From NCBI GenBank assembly GCA_947175465.1, contig CAMWMY010000039.1:1-9321 (forward strand): a stretch of DNA of 9,321 nucleotides. Direction: 5' to 3'. Within the stretch, counting starts at the first letter, position 1, and each line of letters starts with the position of its first letter. The notes under the pieces are model-generated. The model had not been told where the DNA came from, made no database searches, and worked only from the letters and a program-made list of their open reading frames with translations. The position numbers and the translations under genes were made by a program. This stretch comes from an uncultured Erysipelotrichaceae bacterium (GTDB lineage: Bacteria; Bacillota_I; Bacilli_A; Erysipelotrichales; Erysipelotrichaceae). Below, in pieces: positions 1-5,238 of the stretch.

Positions 1-18
1 AAGCACTGATAATATAAT

Positions 19-95
19 GCGCCCATAGCTCAACTGGATAGAGCGTTTGACTACGGATCAAAAGGTTGCGGGTTCGATTCCTACTGGGCGCGCCA
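19..95 (+). tRNA. tRNA-Arg (anticodon ACG)
   Basis: This is a complete 77-base cloverleaf. The acceptor arm GCGCCCA (19-25) pairs with TGGGCGC (85-91), followed by discriminator G92 and an encoded CCA (93-95). The anticodon stem TTTGA/TCAAA encloses loop CTACGGA, with anticodon ACG at 53-55. The first base is normally deaminated to inosine by TadA, allowing CGU/CGC/CGA to be read (known of the family, not visible here). It is the first of seven co-oriented tRNAs; the operon probably begins left of the window. Confidence 0.97.
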
Positions 96-121
96 TTATT
101 TAAATTGGATGTAGACTTTTT

Positions 122-198
122 CGGGATGTAGCACAGCTTGGTAGTGCACTTGATTTGGGATCAAGGGGTCGCAGGTTCAAATCCTGTCATCCCGACCA
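122..198 (+). tRNA. tRNA-Pro (anticodon TGG)
   Basis: The acceptor arm CGGGATG (122-128) pairs with CATCCCG (188-194), followed by A195 and CCA. The anticodon stem CTTGA/TCAAG encloses TTTGGGA, giving anticodon TGG at 156-158. It lies 26 bases after tRNA-Arg with no terminator between them, so the two are co-transcribed and separated by processing. Confidence 0.97.
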
Positions 199-205
199 TG
201 AAAAA

Positions 206-282
206 GGCTGGGTAGCTTAGTTGGCTAGAGCATCCGGTTCATACCCGGAAGGCCGTGGGTTCAAGTCCCACCCCAGCCACCA
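206..282 (+). tRNA. tRNA-Met, elongator (anticodon CAT)
   Basis: The acceptor arm GGCTGGG (206-212) pairs with CCCAGCC (272-278), followed by A279 and CCA. The anticodon stem TCCGG/CCGGA is fully paired around loop TTCATAC, with CAT at 240-242. I assign elongator Met because the first base pair is a normal G-C (unlike fMet) and the TTCATAC loop is the form I know from Bacillota elongator tRNA-Met. The isotype split among the three CAT tRNAs here rests on such family knowledge. It begins 7 bases after tRNA-Pro. Confidence 0.9.
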
Positions 283-300
283 TTTTGTCTTTAATGATAA

Positions 301-377
301 GGACCCTTAGCTCAGTTGGTCAGAGCATCCGGCTCATAACCGGTGGGTCGTAGGTTCGAGTCCTACAGGGTCCACCA
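301..377 (+). tRNA. tRNA-Ile2 (anticodon CAT, lysidine type)
   Basis: The acceptor arm GGACCCT (301-307) pairs with AGGGTCC (367-373), followed by A374 and CCA. The loop is CTCATAA with CAT at 335-337. The GGACC acceptor, CTCATAA loop and GTAGG/CCTAC T-stem resemble Bacillota tRNA-Ile2, whose C34 is changed to lysidine by TilS so that it reads AUA (family knowledge). The lowest anticodon-stem pair (27-43) is a T·T mismatch, which is unusual. An elongator Met identity is less likely because the preceding gene fits that better. Confidence 0.85.
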
Positions 378-391
378 TGATACAATTATAT

Positions 392-482
392 GGAGGAATA
401 CCCAAGTGGTTGAAGGGTCCGGTCTTGAAAACCGGTAGGTCGGGAAACTGGCGCCTGGGTTCGAATCCCAGTTCCTCCGCCA
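392..482 (+). tRNA. tRNA-Ser (anticodon TGA)
   Basis: At 91 bases this is a class II tRNA with a long variable arm. The acceptor arm GGAGGAA (392-398) pairs with TTCCTCC (472-478), followed by discriminator G479 and CCA. The anticodon stem CCGGT/ACCGG encloses CTTGAAA, giving TGA at 426-428. The extra arm and discriminator G are the usual serine identity features. Confidence 0.97.
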
Positions 483-514
483 TTATAAAGTTTATTTTAA
501 GAAGTATCAGACAT

Positions 515-591
<77 letters not shown>

Positions 592-594
592 AAT

Positions 595-670
595 GGTTCC
601 GTAGCTCAGTCGGTAGAGCAAAGGACTGAAAATCCTTGTGTCGTTGGTTCGATTCCGACCGGAACCACCA
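595..670 (+). tRNA. tRNA-Phe (anticodon GAA)
   Basis: The acceptor arm GGTTCCG (595-601) pairs with CGGAACC (660-666), followed by A667 and CCA. The anticodon stem AAGGA/TCCTT encloses CTGAAAA, giving GAA at 628-630. It lies only 3 bases after tRNA-fMet and is the last gene of the operon, with a terminator starting 13 bases downstream. Confidence 0.97.
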
Positions 671-683
671 TTTAAAAATTGGT

Positions 684-712
684 GACTTACTCTAATGAGT
701 AAGTCTTTTTTT
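684..712 (+). terminator. Rho-independent terminator of the tRNA operon
   Basis: A perfect 9-bp stem, GACTTACTC (684-692) and GAGTAAGTC (697-705), closes a TAAT loop and is followed at once by seven T (706-712). It ends the + strand tRNA operon. Confidence 0.93.
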
Positions 713-719
713 ATCTCTC

Positions 720-748
720 AAAAAAAGATGTTGTTATTAACAACATCT
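720..748 (-). terminator. Terminator of the glycosyltransferase gene
   Basis: A perfect 10-bp inverted repeat, AGATGTTGTT (726-735) and AACAACATCT (739-748), has a 3-base loop. Read on the - strand it is followed by a T-run (complement of A720-A725). It sits about 30 bases past the glycosyltransferase stop codon and faces the tRNA-operon terminator, insulating the two convergent units. Confidence 0.88.
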
Positions 749-779
749 AATTTTATGAAGCTTAATGATTGAGCTACTT

Positions 780-1847
780 TTATATAGAAGTTTCGTTTTC
801 TTGAAAATATTTTTTATTATGCACTACACTTGGATGATTAGGTTTTAAGAATGCGGCTAAATCATTATAGTTTTTAGCACTTTCTTTATCTCCCAATTTA
901 TCGAAGCATACACATAGTTGTAAATAGGGAATAAAATCATAGTAGTCTTTTTCTATAAAAGCACCACTTGTTTCATCAATCTCTAATGTAGTAGCGTTCT
1001 GATACCAATATATTGCTTGCCTGTATTGTTGTTTTTGAAAAAAATGATTTCCAATAGCACAACATAATTCCCCTCTAGGGATATCAAACGATAAACTTTG
1101 TAAATAACTATTCAACTCCTCTTCGATGAATCCTAGTTTTTGATAACATAGCCCTCTTATTTTACATGCATCAATATTGTTTTCTATCCACCCTTGTTTT
1201 TCGTTTAGAAAGCGATTAAAGACATGAATAGCATCTTCATAGCGCTTGTGGTAATAAAGCTCTCTCCCATAATAATATTGCTCACGAGGTGATAATTGTG
1301 GCTGTTTTTCTAATATGCGTAAATTGCGATCACTATTTGATGGACGTAATTTACGATGTTGAATAGCAATTTCTTTATATTCAATGATCCCTCTTGGTGT
1401 AATCGCTTCATGCACAACACCTTCCCAAAAGAAACTACCATTATTTTTTATAATACGTTCTCGATAGTAGCTAAATATAGGATGGTCTTCTTCATCAAAA
1501 GCAATATCATATTTCAACATAAAAATATCAACTGTTGGATCACTAGTATCTTTTAATGTTTTTAAACGTGTTTGATCACTAGGAGTTAAAATATCATCAG
1601 CATCTACCCACATACAATATTGTTGTGTAGCCTTTGAGAAAGCAAAATTACGAGCTTTAGAAAAATCATCTACCCAAGGAAAGTCAAATACATGTGGAGT
1701 ATAGCGTAAAGCGATATCTTTTGTTGTATCCGTTGAACCTGTATCGACGATAATGATTTCATCGACAACAGGTGTTATGGATTTTAAACATCTTTCAAGA
1801 ACATCTTCTTCATTTTTTACAATCATACATAAACTTATCGTTATCAA
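780..1847 (-). CDS. Family 2 glycosyltransferase with C-terminal TPR-like repeats
   Basis: Predicted inverting GT-A glycosyltransferase of 355 residues, probably cytosolic, using a nucleotide-sugar donor. The GT2 core opens with ITISLCMIVKNEE, then shows DTGSTD (35-40) and a WVDADD metal/donor site (DAD at 82-84). A WEGVVHE motif (141-147) is typical of the SunS-like/TPR-bearing branch. From about residue 190 the protein is helical and TPR-like, with segments near 192-215, 264-297 and 305-330; such repeats usually bind the acceptor or a partner protein. I chose the TTG start at 1845-1847 because AAGGAG (1856-1861) lies exactly 8 bases upstream. An ATG 60 bases further upstream lies inside the preceding gene's terminator hairpin. 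The acceptor (peptide, cell-wall polymer or lipid) cannot be told. No glycan cluster or bacteriocin gene is adjacent, so it stands alone. No good promoter is visible; TAGAAT shortly before the Shine-Dalgarno is a weak -10 candidate. Confidence 0.88.
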   Translation of the reverse strand: MITISLCMIVKNEEDVLERCLKSITPVVDEIIIVDTGSTDTTKDIALRYTPHVFDFPWVDDFSKARNFAFSKATQQYCMWVDADDILTPSDQTRLKTLKDTSDPTVDIFMLKYDIAFDEEDHPIFSYYRERIIKNNGSFFWEGVVHEAITPRGIIEYKEIAIQHRKLRPSNSDRNLRILEKQPQLSPREQYYYGRELYYHKRYEDAIHVFNRFLNEKQGWIENNIDACKIRGLCYQKLGFIEEELNSYLQSLSFDIPRGELCCAIGNHFFQKQQYRQAIYWYQNATTLEIDETSGAFIEKDYYDFIPYLQLCVCFDKLGDKESAKNYNDLAAFLKPNHPSVVHNKKYFQENETSI

Positions 1848-1855
1848 GGTCTTCA

Positions 1856-1861
1856 CTCCTT
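1856..1861 (-). promoter_or_regulatory. Ribosome binding site that fixes a TTG start
   Basis: AAGGAG on the - strand lies 8 bases before TTG 1847-1845. This spacing is optimal and places the start at the conserved GT2 N-terminus ITISLCMIV, instead of the ATG at 1907. Confidence 0.85.
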
Positions 1862-1895
1862 GCTTTATTCTATGTAAGAAAGTTTTTTGTGATAT

Positions 1896-1932
1896 AAAAA
1901 AAGGCATTCTTTTATAATTGAAAGAGAATACC
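1896..1932 (-). terminator. Terminator of the CHR transporter operon
   Basis: On the - strand GGTATTCT (1932-1925) pairs with AGAATGCC (1910-1903), with one G·T wobble, and is followed by seven T (complement of 1896-1902). The loop contains the stop codon of the second transporter gene (1912-1914). An in-frame ATG for the downstream glycosyltransferase (1905-1907) falls in the stem, which argues against its use. Confidence 0.85.
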
Positions 1933-2475
1933 TAAAGCAGCACAAATTAAAATCAAATAAATAGGGTGGCATTTATATTTTCGATATCCAAAATATAAGA
2001 TAATAAATAGTACAATTGGTAGCAAGTGAAATAAATCTAAAATATTTTTGGTTTGTGAGAAAAGATCAGTGTTAAAAAAAGTAATACTAAATATTTGAAT
2101 AGCAGATACACTAATTAAAGCAGTGACTGCAGGGCGTAAACCATAAAAGATAGCTTGAATGATTTGGTTTTCTTTAAATTTCTTTAATACTTGTGCCACA
2201 ATAATAATGATAATAATACTTGGAGCGATTAGACTTAAAGTTGCCAAAATACCTCCAAACATATCAGCTGCATGAAATCCTGAAAACGTAGCCATATTGA
2301 TACCGATAGGACCAGGGGTTGATTCACTTACAGCGATCATATTCGTAAGCATTTCTGTAGAAAACCATCCATAGCGAACACCTAGTTCACTTAAAAAAGG
2401 AATTGTGGCAAGACCACCACCAACAGCAAATAAACCTATTTTAAAAAATTCAAAGCATAATTGAAAATAAATCAT
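1912..2475 (-). CDS. CHR-family (chromate) transporter, second half-subunit
   Basis: A 187-residue integral membrane protein of the short-chain CHR family (ChrA half-type, like B. subtilis YwrA/YwrB). Short-chain members work as pairs, one gene for each half of the long ChrA protein. The signature is clear: a first membrane helix ending in VGGGLATIP (18-26), then AVSESTPGPIGIN (48-60), then several hydrophobic helices to the C-terminus. The start ATG overlaps the stop of the upstream partner (ATGA, 2472-2475) and has AAGGAG 9 bases upstream, so the two are translationally coupled. Known CHR proteins export chromate, but many homologues have no tested substrate, so 'chromate' is a family label. 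It is the last gene of the operon, with a terminator over its stop codon. Confidence 0.92.
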   Translation of the reverse strand: MIYFQLCFEFFKIGLFAVGGGLATIPFLSELGVRYGWFSTEMLTNMIAVSESTPGPIGINMATFSGFHAADMFGGILATLSLIAPSIIIIIIVAQVLKKFKENQIIQAIFYGLRPAVTALISVSAIQIFSITFFNTDLFSQTKNILDLFHLLPIVLFIILYFGYRKYKCHPIYLILICAALGILFQL

Positions 2476-3023
2476 AAAGCAGAGCTCCTTTTCTTTTTTA
2501 TGTAACTATATCCAAGCCCAACGACCGCCGATAAAATAACAAGGAAAATAGTTGGCAAAGCGGATAAAAAAGATAAAGATAAAATCGCAATAAAAAGAAT
2601 AGTTCCAAATATATCTTTTACACTGCTTTTAAAAAGTTTTAAAACAGCTTGTAAAATCAAGATACAAACAGCGATACGAATACCGTTTAAAGCATGTTGT
2701 ACCATCGCAATCTCAGAAAAGCTTGTTAAGATAGAAGCGATTGTTAAAATGATACAAATACTTGGAGTGATAACACCAAGAGTTGCGATAATAGCTCCTA
2801 AAATACCTCTTTGATAATAACCAATGAAAGTTGCTGTATTGACGGCAATAACACCTGGTGTACATTGTGCAACAGCAAAATAATCCATAATATCCTCTTC
2901 ACTTGCCCATTGATGATGTTCTACAATTTCTTTTTGAATAAGAGGTAACATCGCATACCCACCACCAAAGGTAAAAGCTCCAATTTTACTAAATGTTATA
3001 AATAGTTGCCAATATGATGTCAT
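2472..3023 (-). CDS. CHR-family (chromate) transporter, first half-subunit
   Basis: A 183-residue polytopic membrane protein, partner of the following CHR gene. It carries FGGGYAMLP (19-27) and AVAQCTPGVIAVN (50-62), the two conserved motifs of the family, then hydrophobic helices and a basic C-terminus (KKKRSS). The start chosen is ATG 3021-3023 (MTSYWQLF), with AAGGAG (3032-3037) 8 bases upstream. The open frame extends to an ATG at 3080, but that codon lies in the -35 element of this gene's own promoter. The pair is probably a two-protein anion transporter in the cytoplasmic membrane; a role in chromate export is family inference. It is transcribed divergently from the DUF4272 gene. Confidence 0.92.
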   Translation of the reverse strand: MTSYWQLFITFSKIGAFTFGGGYAMLPLIQKEIVEHHQWASEEDIMDYFAVAQCTPGVIAVNTATFIGYYQRGILGAIIATLGVITPSICIILTIASILTSFSEIAMVQHALNGIRIAVCILILQAVLKLFKSSVKDIFGTILFIAILSLSFLSALPTIFLVILSAVVGLGYSYIKKKRSSAL

Positions 3024-3051
3024 AAACATTACTCCTTTTGATACGATATTT

Positions 3052-3080
3052 ATTATACTAAAAACAAAATATTTATACAA
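3052..3080 (-). promoter_or_regulatory. Promoter of the CHR transporter operon
   Basis: On the - strand a perfect TATAAT (3057-3052) is preceded, after a 17-base spacer, by TTGTAT (3080-3075), which matches the -35 consensus at its first three bases. The -35 lies inside the left arm of a 9-bp inverted repeat, so a regulator could act here. It lies about 30 bases before the chosen start codon. Confidence 0.72.
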
Positions 3081-3113
3081 TATTATGAATAAATCGTAAT
3101 GAATTTGTATAAA
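3072..3113. repeat. Inverted repeat in the divergent promoter region
   Basis: TTTATACAA (3072-3080) and TTGTATAAA (3105-3113) form a perfect 9-bp inverted repeat separated by 24 bases. The left arm overlaps the -35 of the CHR promoter. The TTGTATAA octamer occurs again at 3159-3166, covering the -10 of the DUF4272 promoter, and at 4496-4503. AT-rich chance similarity or promoter resemblance is possible; an operator is an alternative. Confidence 0.5.
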
Positions 3114-3138
3114 AATTGAATATTTTTAGAAAACATAA

Positions 3139-3167
3139 TTGCGATTACAAAAAACTGGTTGTATAAT
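3139..3167 (+). promoter_or_regulatory. Promoter of the DUF4272 gene
   Basis: TTGCGA (3139-3144) and a perfect TATAAT (3162-3167) are separated by 17 bases, a good housekeeping sigma-factor promoter. It gives a leader of roughly 30 bases with GGAGG (3187-3191) ahead of the ATG at 3204. Confidence 0.8.
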
Positions 3168-3203
3168 AGATAATAGTAATGATATTGGAGGTGTAAAAAG
3201 TAA

Positions 3204-4403
3204 ATGGCAAGAGAAGTATTAACTTTTTATACTCCGTATTCTAATTTTAAAAAATTCACATCAGCTTTAAAAGAGGTTTATGCTGTATATATTAAAGATA
3301 TATCCTATACAGATAGTGTAATTAATATTCAATTAGAAAATGAAGAATGGATTTATATTTCCTATGCTACAAATGAATATAATACAACTTATTTGAGGCA
3401 AAAGCTGATAGAGTTATTTCAAATTGTAGATCAAAGATCCTGTGAAAATATACAGATGAAGGACAGCTTACTTCAACAAATTTTGTTATTTCAAGGTGTA
3501 TATGAAATTACTTTCACATATGAGAGTATGCAGCGTAAAGATAAAATTGTATCTTTAATGGAAATTGCTGATAAATTAACAGCTCTTATCTTATGGGAAA
3601 CACAAGATCTTTCTAATAGTTTTGGCGATATTCTTTTATCTTATGATGGGAAAAGTGAAATTACGCAATTTTATCCTATTGATGAGGCAGCTTTATGTAT
3701 GCATCATTATGATTTAACCGATGAGCAATTATTGAGAATGCATCGTTCTATACAAGGATTACGTCATAAAGGGATTTATGCCCCATCGAATTTAGAAGTT
3801 CCTCATCAAGAGAAGTGGCATATATGCCAAGATAAAAGAGAGATTATAAAGCGTTGTTTAGCATGTATGATTACAGCAATGTATGCTGAAGCATTATTAA
3901 AACAAAAATGGACTACACAAAGGGCATATGAATATGTTAAACAGTTCATTCAGTTATATAATATACAAACTGTATTTAGTGTAAAAGAAATTGAATTTTT
4001 AAATAATGTGCAACCAAGTGAAGAAGAATGTGATTCTTTTTATCAAGGTTATGAGCATTGCAATGCCTTTTTATGGATCCTTGGGCTTATAGAGCATTTA
4101 CCATTTCCAGATAAGTGTGTTGATTCTTCTTTGATACCTAAAATATTAATGTATGGAAGCATTGAGCAAATAGAACAGGATACGATAGTACGCCCAATAG
4201 AAGGATTGCTTGATGAGATGGATATTTTACAACGATATTATTGGTCAATTCAACATGCTTCTCATATTGGACTTCATATTCCTGCACATTTAAATAAAGA
4301 AGTTGTGCGATGTCGCTATCATGCATGGAAATGGATTGTAAATAAAAAAGTTGTATCTTGGGATGACGTTGATGAAAATATGATGGTTTTGGTACCTAAT
4401 TAA
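3204..4403 (+). CDS. DUF4272 domain protein of unknown function
   Basis: A 399-residue, probably cytosolic protein with no signal peptide or membrane segment. Residues about 179-392 match the DUF4272 pattern as I know it: RSIQGLRHKGI (181-191), the helical stretch KREIIKRCLACMITA (211-225), FSVKEIEFL (258-266), the LWILGLIEHLPFPD block (290-303), LLDEMDILQRYYW (335-347) and a final HAWKWIV...WDDVD (373-390). The N-terminal ~175 residues are a separate region with mixed alpha/beta character that I do not recognise. DUF4272 has no established biochemical function; I assign none. The start has GGAGG 12 bases upstream, a little far, but there is no better in-frame start. It is a single-gene unit with its own promoter and terminator, divergent from the CHR operon. 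Confidence 0.88.
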   Translation: MAREVLTFYTPYSNFKKFTSALKEVYAVYIKDISYTDSVINIQLENEEWIYISYATNEYNTTYLRQKLIELFQIVDQRSCENIQMKDSLLQQILLFQGVYEITFTYESMQRKDKIVSLMEIADKLTALILWETQDLSNSFGDILLSYDGKSEITQFYPIDEAALCMHHYDLTDEQLLRMHRSIQGLRHKGIYAPSNLEVPHQEKWHICQDKREIIKRCLACMITAMYAEALLKQKWTTQRAYEYVKQFIQLYNIQTVFSVKEIEFLNNVQPSEEECDSFYQGYEHCNAFLWILGLIEHLPFPDKCVDSSLIPKILMYGSIEQIEQDTIVRPIEGLLDEMDILQRYYWSIQHASHIGLHIPAHLNKEVVRCRYHAWKWIVNKKVVSWDDVDENMMVLVPN

Positions 4404-4419
4404 AAATATAGAACTTGAA

Positions 4420-4458
4420 GGGCTCTGTAAAGATAAAACAGAGCTTTTATTATTTTAT
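4420..4458 (+). terminator. Terminator after the DUF4272 gene
   Basis: GCTCTGT (4422-4428) pairs with ACAGAGC (4438-4444) across a 9-base A-rich loop. Two flanking G·T pairs are possible. A T-rich tract runs over 4445-4458. It separates the DUF4272 gene from the ABC exporter. Confidence 0.88.
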
Positions 4459-4473
4459 GTGAAATTATGTTTT

Positions 4474-4504
4474 TTGAATGGAAATTCTTAATCTATTGTA
4501 TAAT
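4474..4504 (+). promoter_or_regulatory. Probable promoter of the ABC exporter operon
   Basis: A perfect TATAAT (4499-4504) lies just before the Shine-Dalgarno. The best -35 is TTGAAT (4474-4479), but its 19-base spacer is longer than ideal, so expression may be weak or need an activator. The location, between the upstream terminator and the ATPase gene, supports it. Confidence 0.62.
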
Positions 4505-4532
4505 GAAATAGATGATATGGAGGTACTCTACT

Positions 4533-5237
4533 ATGTGTGCGTATATACAGTTTAAGGATATCAAAAAATGTTATGAGATGGGCGAAGTAACAATTGAAGC
4601 CTTAAGGGAAGTTAGTTTTAGTATCGATAAAGGAGAATTTGTTGTTATTGCAGGAGCTAGTGGTGCTGGAAAAAGTACTGTTTTGAATTTATTAGGAGGA
4701 ATGGATGTCCCTACAAGTGGGAGTATTACTGTTGATGGGAAAATAATTAGTGACTATTCACAAAAGGAATTAACATCTTATCGACGCTATGATATTGGTT
4801 TTGTATTTCAATTTTATAATTTAGTTGCTAATCTTACTGTAAAAGAAAATGTAGAGTTGGCAACGCAAATTAGCAAATCGAAGCTTTCTATTGAAGAAAT
4901 TATTGAAGCTGTAGGGCTTAGTCATCGTATTCATAATTTTCCTTCTCAATTATCTGGAGGAGAGCAGCAACGTGTAGCCATTGCACGTGCGATTGCGAAA
5001 AATCCTAAATTGTTATTATGTGATGAACCTACAGGAGCTCTTGATTATGAGACAGGGAAAGCTGTTTTAAAACTATTACAAGATATATGTCGCACAAGAG
5101 GAGTTACTGTTATTGTGATTACTCATAATTTAGCTTTAACACAAATGGGAGACAAAGTGATTTATATGCGAAATGGGAAATTAGAACGTATTGTCGCAAA
5201 TGAGAACCCAATTTCAGTAGAAAGGATTGAGTGGTAA
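4533..5237 (+). CDS. ABC transporter ATPase, MacB/LolD type
   Basis: The 234-residue nucleotide-binding subunit that powers the FtsX-type permease encoded next. All motifs are intact: Walker [10 protein letters not shown] (41-49), Q-loop Q93, signature LSGGEQQ (140-146), Walker B LLLCDEP (160-166) with catalytic E165, and switch H198. Sequence style ([24 protein letters not shown]) and size put it in the MacB/LolD/BceA group, whose members drive lipoprotein, peptide or antibiotic-related transport by mechanotransmission. ATG 4533 was chosen because GGAGG (4519-4523) lies 9 bases upstream; an in-frame ATG at 4512 lies before that site and adds seven residues lacking in the family. The stop at 5235-5237 is one base from the permease ATG, so the two are translated together. 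No histidine kinase or response regulator adjoins it, unlike Bce-type detoxification modules. Confidence 0.95.
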   Translation: MCAYIQFKDIKKCYEMGEVTIEALREVSFSIDKGEFVVIAGASGAGKSTVLNLLGGMDVPTSGSITVDGKIISDYSQKELTSYRRYDIGFVFQFYNLVANLTVKENVELATQISKSKLSIEEIIEAVGLSHRIHNFPSQLSGGEQQRVAIARAIAKNPKLLLCDEPTGALDYETGKAVLKLLQDICRTRGVTVIVITHNLALTQMGDKVIYMRNGKLERIVANENPISVERIEW

Positions 5238-5238
5238 T

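Noticed and set aside
13..18. TATAAT just before tRNA-Arg as operon promoter
   Set aside because: It abuts the mature 5' end, so transcription would start inside the tRNA. No -35 can be judged because the window starts here. The operon probably begins further left.
1356..1556. 66-codon + strand frame
   Set aside because: It is antisense to the conserved glycosyltransferase core, with no ribosome site or family resemblance.
3024..3080. Longer N-terminus for the first CHR protein from ATG 3080
   Set aside because: The codon lies in the -35 element and upstream of the -10. The ribosome site at 3032-3037 supports ATG 3023.
4138..4326. 62-codon - strand frame
   Set aside because: It is antisense to the conserved DUF4272 domain and is a shadow of the real gene.
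4512..4532. Upstream ATG for the ABC ATPase
   Set aside because: It lies before the GGAGG site that is correctly spaced for ATG 4533, and it adds residues absent from the family.
5227..5238. TTG start for the permease overlapping the ATPase gene
   Set aside because: It directly abuts the only nearby ribosome-site-like sequence; ATG 5239 is the more natural start and gives a typical FtsX N-terminus.
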